Assembly (NCBI GenBank): GCA_015069695.1
Contig: JADCRZ010000004.1
Span: 248,001 to 312,000 of the forward strand
Length of the DNA stretch: 64,000 bases
Direction: 5' to 3'
Source: Williamsia sp.
GTDB lineage: Bacteria > Bacteroidota > Bacteroidia > Chitinophagales > Chitinophagaceae
Below the pieces are notes generated by a model, which saw only the letters and a list, made by a program, of their open reading frames with translations, did not search any database and was not told where the DNA came from. Below, in pieces: positions 1 to 9,288 of this stretch (its first letter is position 1; each line of letters begins with the position of its first letter). A program made the position numbers and the translations under genes.

Positions 1-498
1 ATTTACAATCATTTTTCCTTCCACACGTCCAACCCTTACTTCGGAAATAATTTCCTGGATGGGAATATCTGAAACGGCCAGGGCAGCGGAGGCAGCCAAA
101 CAGGCGAGTGCATCGGGCATCACTTCCATATCACTGGAGATCAGGGTAATCAGCACCTGCACATCACAAAAATAATCTTCGGGGAACAGGGGTCTCAGGG
201 CGCGGTCAACAAGGCGGGAGGTCAGCACCTCATAGTCGTTGAGCCGGGCTTCCCGCTTGAAAAAAGATCCGGGAATGCGGCCTGCGGATGCAAATTTTTC
301 CTGGTAATCAACGGAAAGGGGGAAAAAATCCTGTCCTTCACGGGGTTCTTTGTTGGCTACAACGGTAGCAAGAATCATGCAGTTACCCTGGCGAACAGTT
401 ACAGATCCATCGGCCTGGCGGGCCAGTTTACCTGTTTCAATGGTAATAGGGCGGCCATCACCTATATCAAAGGTCTTACTGATAGGTTGAGAAATCAT
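1..498 (-). CDS. pnp: Polyribonucleotide nucleotidyltransferase (PNPase), N-terminal part
   Basis: Only the first 166 codons lie in the window; the frame is open to the left edge. The protein starts [17 protein letters not shown] and continues through the first RNase PH domain ([20 protein letters not shown], then [13 protein letters not shown]), which is diagnostic for PNPase. The enzyme degrades RNA phosphorolytically from the 3' end in the cytoplasm. It lies downstream of rpsO on the same strand with a terminator hairpin between them, the classic rpsO-pnp arrangement. The start at 498 is the first ATG and matches the family N-terminus. Confidence 0.96.
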   Translation of the reverse strand, partial: MISQPISKTFDIGDGRPITIETGKLARQADGSVTVRQGNCMILATVVANKEPREGQDFFPLSVDYQEKFASAGRIPGSFFKREARLNDYEVLTSRLVDRALRPLFPEDYFCDVQVLITLISSDMEVMPDALACLAASAALAVSDIPIQEIISEVRVGRVEGKMIVN

Positions 499-604
499 AC
501 GCTTAATTTTGTATGTATGAATTACAACTGCAAGGAGAGATCGATGCGCAATTGCAGAGCATACACTTATTTTAACAATCGTGTAACAATTGAACAAAAA
601 AATG

Positions 605-628
605 ATTCCCAACTGCTAAGTTGGGAAT
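605..628 (-). terminator. Intrinsic terminator after rpsO, before pnp
   Basis: A 9-bp perfect inverted repeat (605-613 with 620-628, 6-nt loop) is followed on the minus strand by a run of seven T (602-594 area). It lies 22 bp past the rpsO stop and about 105 bp before the pnp start. It probably works as a partial terminator or mRNA 3' end between the two genes. Confidence 0.85.
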
Positions 629-649
629 GCTCATTTGTTCACTATAAAG

Positions 650-922
650 TTATTTTCTTAATCCAAGCCTTTCAATCAGGCTGCGGTATTGCTGAAGATT
701 GTGCTTGCTAAGATAGGTGAGCAGGCGTTTTCTTTTACCTACCATCTGCATCAGGCCGCGATGGGTAGAGAAGTCTTTTTTGTTTTCCTGTAAGTGTTTG
801 GAAATCTGGCTGATTTTCTCGGTCAGCATGGCAATTTGCGCTTCAACAGAACCTGTGTTGGTAGCAGTTTGGCCGAAATCGGAGAAAATAGATGATTTTT
901 TTTCTGTAGTTAAATACGACAT
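650..922 (-). CDS. rpsO: 30S ribosomal protein S15
   Basis: The 90-residue product is the usual length for S15 and carries the family pattern: GSVEAQIAMLTEKI, LQENKKDFSTHRGL and GKRKRLLTYL near the C-terminus. S15 is a primary 16S rRNA-binding protein that organises the platform of the 30S subunit. It is followed by a terminator and then pnp on the same strand. In other bacteria S15 represses its own translation; no such element was identified here. Confidence 0.98.
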   Translation of the reverse strand: MSYLTTEKKSSIFSDFGQTATNTGSVEAQIAMLTEKISQISKHLQENKKDFSTHRGLMQMVGKRKRLLTYLSKHNLQQYRSLIERLGLRK

Positions 923-1031
923 CTTAAATTTTTTAAAAAGGCATCCGAATGTTTATTCTGCTTAATTTGCCGCGAAAATAAGCAATATTTTTTAATAAAC
1001 CAGACAGAGCTGGGTTTACAAGGAATGTTCT

Positions 1032-2039
1032 ATGAAAGATTACAGGTTTGCTATTATTGGGTGCGGCAAAATTTCAGGCCGGCATGCCACCCAGATAGCA
1101 AGTGTAGGGAAGCTGGCTGCTGTTTGTGACATCGTACCTTCCAGGACTGAAGAACTCGCCGCCCGATACAATGCTGTTCCGTATTATTCAATCAACGACC
1201 TGCTCCGCCACGAGCCCGGGCTGGATGTAGTGAGCGTGTGCACCCCCAATTACCTACACGCCGAACACTCCATCGCCAGTTTGGAGGCTGGATTTCATGT
1301 GCTTTGTGAAAAGCCGCTTGCCATCAGCATGCACGATGCAGAAAGGATGCAGGCTGCTGCAGTTGCCGCAGACAGAAGACTATTTGTAGTAAAGTCTACC
1401 CGCTTTAACCCACCCGTACAATCTGTCAAAAACTTGATAGCAGCGGGAGGATTGGGAAAAATCTTCAGCTTCCAGCTGGGCTGTTTCTGGAACCGGCCGG
1501 CTGCTTACTATGCAGACAGCTGGCGGGGAAAGCTGGAAACAGATGGCGGCACCTTGTTTACGCAGTTCAGTCATTATATAGATGTATTGTACTGGCTGTT
1601 GGGACCGGTGAAGACATGCTTTCCCCTGCGCAAAAACTTTGCTCATGGAGGCATTGTTGAATTTGAAGATACCGGTGCAGCGGCAATCGAAATGGAATCC
1701 GGCGCTATTGGTACCATCAATTACAGTGTGAACTGCTATAGAAAAAACATGGAAGTTTCGCTGGTGCTGGTTGCGGAAAAGGGTACTGTGAAAATTGGCG
1801 GAGAATATCTTAACAAGCTTGAATACCAGCAGCTTGAAGAAGGATCTATTCCGGCATTGCCTTCCGGCAATGCAGCCAACGATTATGGTTTTTACCGGGG
1901 GTCTATGGGAAACCACAAAGATATATATGAAAACCTGGTAAAAGCGCTCAGCGATGCCCGGCACCCTTTTACGGATGTGGAAACAGGCATGCAAACAATC
2001 AAAATTATTGAACAACTGTATGCATCTCCCCTGCTGTGA
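1032..2039 (+). CDS. Gfo/Idh/MocA-family sugar oxidoreductase
   Basis: 335 residues. The N-terminal Rossmann fold carries a GCGKISG nucleotide-binding loop around residues 10-16, and the family signature CEKPLAI appears near residue 95. The C-terminal half is the α/β substrate domain (GGTLFTQFSHYIDVLYWLLG). Such NAD(P)-dependent enzymes oxidise or reduce sugars. Because it precedes a deacetylase-like gene and wecB, a nucleotide-sugar dehydrogenase of the WlbA/WbpB type (UDP-GlcNAc(A) 3-dehydrogenase) is a reasonable inference but not proven. It is the first gene of a five-gene plus-strand block. Confidence 0.85.
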   Translation: MKDYRFAIIGCGKISGRHATQIASVGKLAAVCDIVPSRTEELAARYNAVPYYSINDLLRHEPGLDVVSVCTPNYLHAEHSIASLEAGFHVLCEKPLAISMHDAERMQAAAVAADRRLFVVKSTRFNPPVQSVKNLIAAGGLGKIFSFQLGCFWNRPAAYYADSWRGKLETDGGTLFTQFSHYIDVLYWLLGPVKTCFPLRKNFAHGGIVEFEDTGAAAIEMESGAIGTINYSVNCYRKNMEVSLVLVAEKGTVKIGGEYLNKLEYQQLEEGSIPALPSGNAANDYGFYRGSMGNHKDIYENLVKALSDARHPFTDVETGMQTIKIIEQLYASPLL

Positions 2040-2070
2040 ACGGCTTTCCAAACCCCTATCATAACCATCC

Positions 2071-3372
2071 ATGCTGGTTTTTACACACAAGCTTACCGAA
2101 AGATGCTACTATACATTCCAGCTGGTTTTTAATGAGCTGCTCGGGCTTGCATACACCGTTACAACCGATCCTTCCCACTACCATTCTTTTGCAGGAGAAA
2201 AGCTGGCATACACAGATAGCCCACCAGGAAGTGGATTTTTTTTAGAAGCTGTTCCCCTGCTTTTTGAGACAACCATCACTACTCAATACCCGGCTGTTTT
2301 TCCGTTTGCAGGCACCCGGGCCCTTTTTCCAACATCAAAAAGCCTGTTTCCATTTGATGTACTGGCCGCTTCGTTTTACCTGGTCAGCCGGTATGAAGAG
2401 TACCTCCCCTTTGAACCTGACCAGTACGGCCGGTTTCCGGGCAACAAGAGCCTGGCTTATCAGCATGGCTTTTTAGATGTTCCGGTTGTGAACTGCTGGA
2501 CACAGGAGCTAAAAAAATCTCTTCTCCATTTTTATCCTTCCCTGCATTTTCAAACCACGCCATTTAGATCAACCATCAGCTTTGACATTGATGTGGCTTA
2601 CGCATACAAGGGAAGACCAGGCTGGTGGAGCGCTGGCGCTTTGCTGAAAGATCTTGTCTTCCTGCGCAAAACCTTTCTAACCAGGTTGCGGGTGATCCTG
2701 GGAAGAAAAAAAGATCCCTATGATACTTACAGCGATCTGGATAATATGCTGACCGGCTATCCTGCAGACATCCTTTTTTTCTTCCTGCTGGCCAGCCAAT
2801 CTACCCGGTACGACAGAAATCTTTCTCCCCACTCCACCTGCCTTCGTCAATTGATCAGGCATTGCCATGCAAAGGGCGAAATAGGCATTCATCCATCCTA
2901 TTATAGCATAGACGATGGAGATTTGTTGAAAGAAGAAAAAGGGAGGCTGGAACAGATCAGTGGGCAAACCATCCACCGCAGCAGGCAGCACTATCTCCGG
3001 TTCAGGCTGCCGGATACGTATCTTCAGCTGGCTGAAGCAGGCATTACCGATGAATACTCAATGGGTTATGCCGAATTGCCCGGCTTCCGGGCCGGCATCT
3101 GTACCTCTTTTTATTTCTTTGATCTGATCAGCAACCGGGCAACTACCCTGAGGGTCCATCCCATTACTTATATGGAAGGCACTTTCATCGAAGACCTACA
3201 GCTGAGGCCGGAAGCCAGCCTCACTATCATAAAACAATTGATCAGCAGGGTAAAACAGGTAGAAGGACATTTCTTGTGTATCTGGCACAACCATACCATC
3301 AGCGAATGGGGGGTGTATAAAGAATGGAGGCAAGTGTTTGAGGAAACCCTGCGACTGGTTTACGAAGCTTAG
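2071..3372 (+). CDS. Polysaccharide deacetylase-like protein
   Basis: 433 residues, no signal peptide seen. The middle has SFDIDVAYAY (about residue 170), the metal-site pattern of the NodB-fold deacetylase family, followed by EIGIHPSYYS and, near the C-terminus, CIWHNHTIS. The N-terminal third resembles the extra domain found in Bacteroidetes deacetylases of polysaccharide loci. It probably removes acetyl groups from a surface glycan or its precursor (inference). It begins 31 bp after the dehydrogenase and ends 5 bp before wecB, so it is probably co-transcribed. Confidence 0.7.
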   Translation: MLVFTHKLTERCYYTFQLVFNELLGLAYTVTTDPSHYHSFAGEKLAYTDSPPGSGFFLEAVPLLFETTITTQYPAVFPFAGTRALFPTSKSLFPFDVLAASFYLVSRYEEYLPFEPDQYGRFPGNKSLAYQHGFLDVPVVNCWTQELKKSLLHFYPSLHFQTTPFRSTISFDIDVAYAYKGRPGWWSAGALLKDLVFLRKTFLTRLRVILGRKKDPYDTYSDLDNMLTGYPADILFFFLLASQSTRYDRNLSPHSTCLRQLIRHCHAKGEIGIHPSYYSIDDGDLLKEEKGRLEQISGQTIHRSRQHYLRFRLPDTYLQLAEAGITDEYSMGYAELPGFRAGICTSFYFFDLISNRATTLRVHPITYMEGTFIEDLQLRPEASLTIIKQLISRVKQVEGHFLCIWHNHTISEWGVYKEWRQVFEETLRLVYEA

Positions 3373-3377
3373 AACAA

Positions 3378-4457
3378 ATGGAAAAAACAAAAAAGATAAT
3401 CAGCATAGCCGGCGCCCGCCCGCAGTTTGTAAAGACAGGGATCATGCACCAGTCGCTTGTTCAACACAGCCGGCTGCAGCATCTCATCATTCATACCGGG
3501 CAACACTATGATGCGGATATGTCTGGCAACTTTTTTCATGACCTGCAGATCCCGCCGCCTGCTTATAATTTAAATATCAACCGGCTTTCACATGGTGCCA
3601 TGACGGGCAGGATGCTCGAAGCGATAGAAGCTGTATTGATGAAAGAGATGCCTGATATGGTACTGGTATACGGTGATACCAACAGTACACTGGCCGGTGC
3701 GCTGGCAGCCAAAAAATTACACCTGCCCATTGCACACATAGAAGCCGGCCTGCGTAGCTTTGACAACAGGATGCCGGAAGAAATCAACAGGATCCTTACT
3801 GACCGGATCAGCAACCTTTTATTTTGTCCGACTGAGCAGGCCATTAAAAACCTGGAACAGGAAGGCTACCGCCATTTTGATTGTGAACTGTATCTCTCCG
3901 GCGACATCATGTTTGACGCTGCCCTGCATTTCAGCCGGCTGGGGCAGCCAAAAGGGTTTGCAGCCGCGCCCTTTCTCCTTACCACCCTTCACCGCGAAGA
4001 AACAATTACATCGCCCGGCAGGCTGCGGCATATCGTCAAAGAATTAAACCGGTTGCAACAATCAATCAACATTCTGTTTCCTGCACATCCGCGCACAAAG
4101 GCTGCCCTGGAAAACCTGGAAGAAGAGATTTGCTTTATGATGGTACCGCCGATGGGTTATCTGGATATGTTGCAAGCTTTGGCGCAATGCAGCTGTGTAA
4201 TCACCGACAGTGGCGGCTTGCAGAAAGAAGCTTATTTTTTTCGCAAACCCTGCATCACGCTGAGAGATACAACAGAATGGACTGAACTGGTAAATGCCGG
4301 CGTCAATATGTTGTGGAAGGAAGGAGATAGTCTTGCTGCCCTGTATACAAGCTTTATGGAGAAGGGGCCTGATTTCAGCCAGGCTTTTTACGGAACGGGA
4401 AAAAGCTGCGATTTTATAGCAGAGAAGGTGCTTGCATTTATCAACAGGACCCGATGA
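3378..4457 (+). CDS. wecB: UDP-N-acetylglucosamine 2-epimerase (non-hydrolysing)
   Basis: 359 residues. Family landmarks are present: GARPQFVKTG at the N-terminus, HTGQHYDADMS, VYGDTNSTLAGALAA, the HIEAGLRSFD motif with MPEE, and ITDSGGLQKEA near residue 275. The enzyme interconverts UDP-GlcNAc and UDP-ManNAc in the cytoplasm, supplying ManNAc-type sugars for surface polysaccharide. Its stop overlaps the next glycosyltransferase start (ATGA at 4454-4457), which indicates an operon and translational coupling. Confidence 0.92.
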   Translation: MEKTKKIISIAGARPQFVKTGIMHQSLVQHSRLQHLIIHTGQHYDADMSGNFFHDLQIPPPAYNLNINRLSHGAMTGRMLEAIEAVLMKEMPDMVLVYGDTNSTLAGALAAKKLHLPIAHIEAGLRSFDNRMPEEINRILTDRISNLLFCPTEQAIKNLEQEGYRHFDCELYLSGDIMFDAALHFSRLGQPKGFAAAPFLLTTLHREETITSPGRLRHIVKELNRLQQSINILFPAHPRTKAALENLEEEICFMMVPPMGYLDMLQALAQCSCVITDSGGLQKEAYFFRKPCITLRDTTEWTELVNAGVNMLWKEGDSLAALYTSFMEKGPDFSQAFYGTGKSCDFIAEKVLAFINRTR

Positions 4458-5590
4458 AAAAAAGATTGATCCTCTCCGTTACATCAGACCTGGTAACTGA
4501 CCAGCGCGTGCACAAAGTAGCACAAACGCTGTACGAAGATGGATTTGATGTGTTGCTGATCGGCAGAAAGATGAAGCAGAGCCTTCCCATGGATCAGCGT
4601 GCCTATAAAACCAGGAGGCTAACACCCTTGTTCCAGAAAACCGCCTTGTTTTACGCGAACTTTAACATCCTGCTTTTTTTTTCGCTGCTATTTAAAAAAG
4701 CTGATGTACTGCTCTCCAACGACCTGGATACCCTGCTCCCCAATTATCTTGTTGCAACGTTGAAGAGGATTCCATTGGTGTACGACAGCCACGAATATTT
4801 TACCGGTGTTCCCGAACTCCAGCACCGGCCTGTTATACGGGCTGTATGGGAAGGGATCGAACATTTTATCTTTCCGAAACTAAAACAGGTTTATACCGTA
4901 AATAAATCAATCGCAGGCCTGTATAAAAAAAAGTACAACAAGCCGGTCCAGGTTGTAAGAAACGTGCCTTATCTCTACCCGGGAAAGACCGCTCCCCTCA
5001 CCTACCCTGCAGGTAAAAAAATTATTTTATACCAGGGCTCGGGCATCAATGTAAACCGGGGTGCGGAAGAACTGATTCTATCGATGAAATACCTCTCTGC
5101 AGCGGAGTATTGTTTGTGGGTGATCGGCGGGGGAGATGTGTTTGAACAATTGAAAAGACTGGCGGCTGAGAACAAACTGGATGACCGAATCCGGTTTATA
5201 AACAAAGTGCCTTTCAGCCAATTGCGCGAGCTGACCGTGCAAACGCACCTGGGCATCAGCTTCGACAAGCCTACCAATCTCAACTACCTGTACAGCTTAC
5301 CCAACAAGCTTTTTGATTATCTCCATGCCGGCATTCCGATCCTGTGCACGCCCCTGCCTGAGATCAAAGCGGTTGTGGATGCATATAAGATTGGCTGTTA
5401 CATTGATTCGCACGAGCCTGGCCATATTGCAGAGCGGATCCGGTTTGTGTTCAACAACCCGGAAGAATACCTGCTATGGAAAAAGAATGCTGCTATCGCC
5501 AGCCGGGAACTGTGCTGGCAGCAGGAAGGTAAAATTGTTTCTGCCATTTTCAAGCCCTATTTAGCAAACATCCAAGCCAACAAAGCCTGA
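4454..5590 (+). CDS. Glycosyltransferase, GT-B fold
   Basis: 378 residues. The N-terminal domain has SVTSDLVTDQRVHKVAQTL and YDSHEYFTGVPEL; the C-terminal domain has a GT4-like donor site (YQGSGINVNRGAEELI, then SLPNKLFDYLHAGIPIL with the DYLHAG acidic pattern). This fits a retaining glycosyltransferase of the GT1/GT4 group that adds a sugar from a nucleotide donor to a growing glycan. Donor and acceptor cannot be told from sequence. It overlaps wecB by 4 bp, so it belongs to the same polysaccharide operon. Confidence 0.85.
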   Translation: MKKRLILSVTSDLVTDQRVHKVAQTLYEDGFDVLLIGRKMKQSLPMDQRAYKTRRLTPLFQKTALFYANFNILLFFSLLFKKADVLLSNDLDTLLPNYLVATLKRIPLVYDSHEYFTGVPELQHRPVIRAVWEGIEHFIFPKLKQVYTVNKSIAGLYKKKYNKPVQVVRNVPYLYPGKTAPLTYPAGKKIILYQGSGINVNRGAEELILSMKYLSAAEYCLWVIGGGDVFEQLKRLAAENKLDDRIRFINKVPFSQLRELTVQTHLGISFDKPTNLNYLYSLPNKLFDYLHAGIPILCTPLPEIKAVVDAYKIGCYIDSHEPGHIAERIRFVFNNPEEYLLWKKNAAIASRELCWQQEGKIVSAIFKPYLANIQANKA

Positions 5591-5686
5591 GGCTCAAACA
5601 ATCAGGCGATTTCATTTGTATACAGAATATGCTGTTTACCCTAGCCCATATGCGATGTATATGCTGCTCTTTCATCTTGGTGGGTA

Positions 5687-6835
5687 ATGTATCAAACAGG
5701 TCAAAAAACAAAAGTGGAAAAGCATTTACATATTGTTTGCTTCGATGTTCCCTATCCGCTTAATTATGGAGGCGTGTTTGACCCTTTTTGCATGATCCAG
5801 ACCATGCATGAGATGGGTATACACCTGCATCTGCACTGCTTCGAATATGGACGTGGCCAACAGCTGGAGCTGGAAAAATATTGTGTGGAGGTAAACTACT
5901 ATCCCCGCAACCAGGGTCACAAAGGCTTTTCTACAGAGATTCCTTACATCGTTTCATCCCGTTCGTCAAAGACCCTGTTGGAAAACCTGCAGCAGGATCG
6001 CTATCCCGTATTGCTGGAAGGCATTCATTGCACGTACCCGCTTTATGCCGGTGCCCTGGAAAACAGAAGAGTGATCCTTCGTCTTCACAATGTAGAGTAT
6101 AAATACTACCATCATTTATTCCACCACGAAAAATCATGGTTGAAAAAGGCTTACTTCTACAATGAAAGCCGGCTGTTAAAGCAATACGAGCGCAAGTTGG
6201 CCAACCAGGCCACCATACTTGCCATGTCTGAAAAAGATGTAGACCTGTACAAACAAAAGTTCCAGGCACGGAGTATTTCCTACCTGCCGGTTTTCACCCC
6301 GTTTCAGCAGGTGACCAGCATGGAGGGCTTGGGGACCTACTGCCTTTATCACGGAAATTTATCTGTTGCTGAAAACGAAAAAGCAGCTATATGGTTGCTT
6401 GAAAATGTGTTTGATAAATTAGACCTGCCCTTTGTGATTGCCGGAAAAAACCCGTCAGCCCGGCTGCAACGGATTGCCGAACTGAATGTACAATCATGCG
6501 TGATTGAAAACCCGGATGACCAGGAAATGAAAGACCTGATCAGAAGGGCCCAGATCAATATCCTGCCTTCTTTTAATGATACGGGCATCAAGCTGAAACT
6601 GCTCAATGCCCTGTACAACGGGCGGCATTGTATTGTAAACGAGGCCGCCATTCATCAAACCGGCTTAGAGCCGGCCTGCCATATCGGAACAAATGCCGAA
6701 GCGTTCCAGCACATCATTGTACAGCTTTACAACCATGCCTTCGGCGAGGAAGAGATCACCCTGCGTACAAAACTGCTGGGCGCCCGGTTCAGCAACCGCA
6801 AAAATTGCAAGCAGCTTATTGAATTGATATGGTAG
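5687..6835 (+). CDS. Glycosyltransferase-like protein
   Basis: 382 residues. It begins in the pattern HIVCFDVPYPLNYGGVFDP, typical of Bacteroidetes glycosyltransferases that lack the usual N-terminal annotation, and has RLHNVEYKYYHHLF in the acceptor domain and INILPSFNDTGIKLKLLNAL in the donor domain. A GTG at 5714 would give a protein nine residues shorter and may be the true start, since homology-like sequence begins there. It lies 96 bp after the previous glycosyltransferase. Its last 20 bp overlap the 3' end of the convergent ABC ATPase gene. Confidence 0.75.
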   Translation: MYQTGQKTKVEKHLHIVCFDVPYPLNYGGVFDPFCMIQTMHEMGIHLHLHCFEYGRGQQLELEKYCVEVNYYPRNQGHKGFSTEIPYIVSSRSSKTLLENLQQDRYPVLLEGIHCTYPLYAGALENRRVILRLHNVEYKYYHHLFHHEKSWLKKAYFYNESRLLKQYERKLANQATILAMSEKDVDLYKQKFQARSISYLPVFTPFQQVTSMEGLGTYCLYHGNLSVAENEKAAIWLLENVFDKLDLPFVIAGKNPSARLQRIAELNVQSCVIENPDDQEMKDLIRRAQINILPSFNDTGIKLKLLNALYNGRHCIVNEAAIHQTGLEPACHIGTNAEAFQHIIVQLYNHAFGEEEITLRTKLLGARFSNRKNCKQLIELIW

Positions 6836-7505
6836 CGTTGTCTGTCACCTTTCCTCTTTCTGTTCTAAGCATGCGGGCGGCGTACTTGCTGATCACGATA
6901 TAATCATGTGTTGCCATAATGATAGCGGTCTGGTAATCGCGGCAGATATTAAAGAGCAGCTGCATGATCTCATCAGAAGTTTCCGGATCAAGGTTGCCGG
7001 TAGGTTCATCTGCCAGGATCAGCTTTGGTGAGTTGAGCAGGGCCCGCGCGATGTCTACCCTTTGCTGTTCGCCGCCGCTCATTTCAAAAGGCATTTTAAA
7101 TCCTTTTGATTTTAACCCCACCTTCTCCAGCACATCAGCAATCTTTTCATCTATCAGCTTATCATCTTTCCAGCCGGTTGCCTTTAATACAAACTTCAGG
7201 TTCTCATTTACGTTCCTGTCTGTCAGCAATTGAAAATCCTGAAATATCACGCCCAGTGTCCTTCTTAAATAAGGAACTTTTTTCCAGTCCATTTGCCGCA
7301 GATCAAAACCGGCTACGGTGCCCTCTCCTTCTTTAAGCGGAAGGTCGCCATATAGGGTTTTAAGCAAACTTGATTTTCCTGTTCCGGTTTTTCCCACCAG
7401 GTATACAAATTCTCCCCTGTTTACTGTTATGTTCACATCTTCCAGTATCAGGTTCATGCCCTGGTAAATGTTTACATGCGATAGCTCTACAATCTTTTCC
7501 GCCAT
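6816..7505 (-). CDS. ftsE: FtsE-like ABC transporter ATP-binding protein
   Basis: 229 residues. It has Walker [10 protein letters not shown] (about residue 38), the Q-loop at [12 protein letters not shown] signature MSGGEQQR and Walker [13 protein letters not shown], followed by the H-loop ATHD. The length and the N-terminal pattern ([11 protein letters not shown]) fit FtsE, which with FtsX links septal wall hydrolysis to the divisome at the inner membrane. No ftsX lies next to it; in this phylum the two genes are often apart (from memory). A LolD-type ATPase is the main alternative. Confidence 0.8.
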   Translation of the reverse strand: MAEKIVELSHVNIYQGMNLILEDVNITVNRGEFVYLVGKTGTGKSSLLKTLYGDLPLKEGEGTVAGFDLRQMDWKKVPYLRRTLGVIFQDFQLLTDRNVNENLKFVLKATGWKDDKLIDEKIADVLEKVGLKSKGFKMPFEMSGGEQQRVDIARALLNSPKLILADEPTGNLDPETSDEIMQLLFNICRDYQTAIIMATHDYIVISKYAARMLRTERGKVTDNATISIQ

Positions 7506-7653
7506 AAGCTAGGTTTAAAAAACAAAAATAGAATAATAATCCTCAAACGGCCTTGTTATCCGCGATAAGTGGCCAATGGGTGGCTGGCATATTTTTTACA
7601 GTCTGATAAACAAAGCCATATAGTGCTTGTTTAACCGATCAAAATAACAAATT

Positions 7654-8103
7654 ATGGAAAACAAAGACGTTCATCTAGAAGTTGAAAAATCATATCCTGT
7701 AGGCGTGGATGAGTTGTATGATGGCTGGGTAAACCCGGAAAAATTAAAGCAATGGTGGAAACCGGCCGGTAACCAGCTCAGGGAGGTAGAAATTGATTTA
7801 AAGGAAGGTGGCCAGTTCCGGTATGTTTTTGAAACAAAGGATGGCGAGGAAGACCTGAAGATCACCGGTGATTATAAGGAAGTAACCCCCAAAAAGAAGT
7901 TGGTATACAGCTGGAACTGGGAGCTTCCGCATACGCAAGCGGTCCCCAACAATGAATTTCAGCTAACCGTTGAGTTTTTGGCTGAGCAGGATTCCAGCAA
8001 GCTGAAAGTAACACAGGAAAACTTCAAGGACCAGGAATCTATCCATCCGCACCAGGAAGGCTGGAACAAAGCCCTGGATGACCTGGGTAATTTTCTTGCA
8101 TAA
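7654..8103 (+). CDS. SRPBCC (AHSA1-like) domain protein
   Basis: 149 residues forming a single START/SRPBCC fold. The family pattern is visible: VGVDELYDGWVNPEKLKQWW, GGQFRYVFE, and a C-terminal helix HPHQEGWNKALDDLGNFL. AHSA1-type proteins bind small hydrophobic ligands or modulate Hsp90; the ligand here is unknown. The thioredoxin gene follows 19 bp later on the same strand. Confidence 0.8.
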   Translation: MENKDVHLEVEKSYPVGVDELYDGWVNPEKLKQWWKPAGNQLREVEIDLKEGGQFRYVFETKDGEEDLKITGDYKEVTPKKKLVYSWNWELPHTQAVPNNEFQLTVEFLAEQDSSKLKVTQENFKDQESIHPHQEGWNKALDDLGNFLA

Positions 8104-8122
8104 CTTTTTATATTTTTAATAA

Positions 8123-8431
8123 ATGAAAAGTTTTGGTGAACTGATCCAATCAGACAAACCTGTACTGGTTGATTTTTTTGCAGAATGGTGTGGCCCCTGC
8201 AAGATGATGCCACCCATTCTCAAAGATGTAAAAAACCGGTTGCAGGACGAGGTGACCATTGTAAAGATTGACATCGACAAAAACCCGCAGGTAGCCAGCC
8301 AGTTTAATATCCAGAGTGTGCCTACGTTGATTGTGTTTAGAAAGGGCGAAATAAAATGGCGGCAATCCGGTGTACCCAATGCAAACCAGCTAACAGGTGT
8401 GCTGTCGCAATTAAAAGCAGAACCCAGCTAA
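8123..8431 (+). CDS. trxA: Thioredoxin
   Basis: 102 residues, the standard thioredoxin length. The redox site WCGPCK is at about residues 23-28, and the cis-proline loop SVPTLIVFRKG is at about residues 67-77. It has no signal peptide, so it is a cytoplasmic dithiol-disulfide carrier. It follows the SRPBCC gene by 19 bp and is probably co-transcribed. A bidirectional terminator lies about 245 bp downstream. The symbol follows the fold and site; several paralogues usually exist. Confidence 0.9.
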   Translation: MKSFGELIQSDKPVLVDFFAEWCGPCKMMPPILKDVKNRLQDEVTIVKIDIDKNPQVASQFNIQSVPTLIVFRKGEIKWRQSGVPNANQLTGVLSQLKAEPS

Positions 8432-8674
8432 GCATGCTGCCGGGCAAATCTTTTTTCGGCTATGCTTGGTTGGCAAACAGGAAGATTTACAATCGCTGCA
8501 TCCCTGTTTCAGGTGCCGGATCGGATCTTAGATGTTTTTACTTATCCGCATTGCTGATTAAACAGTATTTATCAAAAGCTCCTGGCCGGTTTTTATGCCT
8601 GAACGCATAAAATGTTTGATATTTATTGTGGTTTAGTTTTAGTAATTGTGCAATCGTTACTCCCAGCTCTATGT
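8432..8674. other. Intergenic stretch without recognised gene
   Basis: Between the thioredoxin stop and the bidirectional terminator there are about 245 bp (the whole gap to the HPF gene is 325 bp). I see no conserved ORF and no promoter with both boxes. It may simply be the 3' untranslated part of the thioredoxin mRNA. Confidence 0.4.
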
Positions 8675-8701
8675 AAAAACCCACAATCGCTGTGGGTTTT
8701 T
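8675..8701. terminator. Bidirectional intrinsic terminator between trxA and hpf
   Basis: An 11-bp stem (8675-8685 with 8691-8701, loop atcgc) is flanked by A and T runs on both sides, so it can end transcripts from either strand. The convergent thioredoxin and HPF genes both run into it. Confidence 0.9.
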
Positions 8702-8756
8702 TGTTATATACAAGTTGGTTCAGAAAAGCAAGGACTGCTTTTGGCTGAAGTAGCCA

Positions 8757-9068
8757 TTAATCTGCATGCCGCTTGCTGATGCTCTTGTCTTTGTTCTTTT
8801 GCATCATTTTTTGCAAGGCCTCTACAGCATCAACAAGTGCTTTTTCATACAAGTCGCTGTTCTTCTTTACGAAATGGTCGTTTCCGGGAACTTCCAACCT
8901 GATTTCGCAATAATTATTATCCGGGTTGCTGGTTGATCCTTCGTAGAAAGTTACATTGGCCCTGATGATGCGGTCACTCATGTTTGCCAGTTTAGCAAGC
9001 CGCTCGTGTACAAAACTTTCCAGGTTATTGCTAGCTTTAAATCCAACCGATTGAATAATGATGTCCAT
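8757..9068 (-). CDS. hpf: Ribosome hibernation-promoting factor, short form
   Basis: 103 residues counted from MDIIIQSVGFKAS at 9068; an upstream in-frame ATG at 9089 would add seven residues without family support. The protein has the β-α-β-β-β-α pattern of the HPF/YfiA family (FVHERLAKLANMSD, then VTFYEGSTSNPDNNYCEIRLEVPG in two strands, and a C-terminal helix). It lacks the long C-terminal dimerisation domain, so it is a short form. It binds the decoding region of the 30S subunit in slow growth and stabilises inactive ribosomes. Confidence 0.9.
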   Translation of the reverse strand: MDIIIQSVGFKASNNLESFVHERLAKLANMSDRIIRANVTFYEGSTSNPDNNYCEIRLEVPGNDHFVKKNSDLYEKALVDAVEALQKMMQKNKDKSISKRHAD

Positions 9069-9261
9069 AGCAAAAATTTTAGTGAACAAAACGTTTTATA
9101 ATAAGCATACTATTTTCGTACCAGCTTCTGCACTCCTTGTTTTGGCCGGCAAAGTCCTGTTAATACCTTGCTGAACAGGATGTTATCAGAGAGTAAAGGG
9201 TCGTAAAAAGCTATTTTTTTGTAAAATTTGCTCCTTGCTTCAGTCTTTAACAATAATTACC

Positions 9262-9269
9262 TACCTTTG
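9262..9269 (+). promoter_or_regulatory. -7 box TACCTTTG upstream of rplU
   Basis: A perfect match to the Bacteroidetes TAnnTTTG element lies 19 bp before the rplU start. The nearest TTG (9235) is 24 bp away, which is longer than the preferred 19, so the -33 part is weak. Confidence 0.55.
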
Positions 9270-9288
9270 CCACCCTAATTTTAGAAAT

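Noticed and set aside
8356-8610. 84-codon plus-strand frame after thioredoxin
   Set aside because: It starts inside the thioredoxin gene, has no family resemblance, and ends in non-coding sequence before the terminator.
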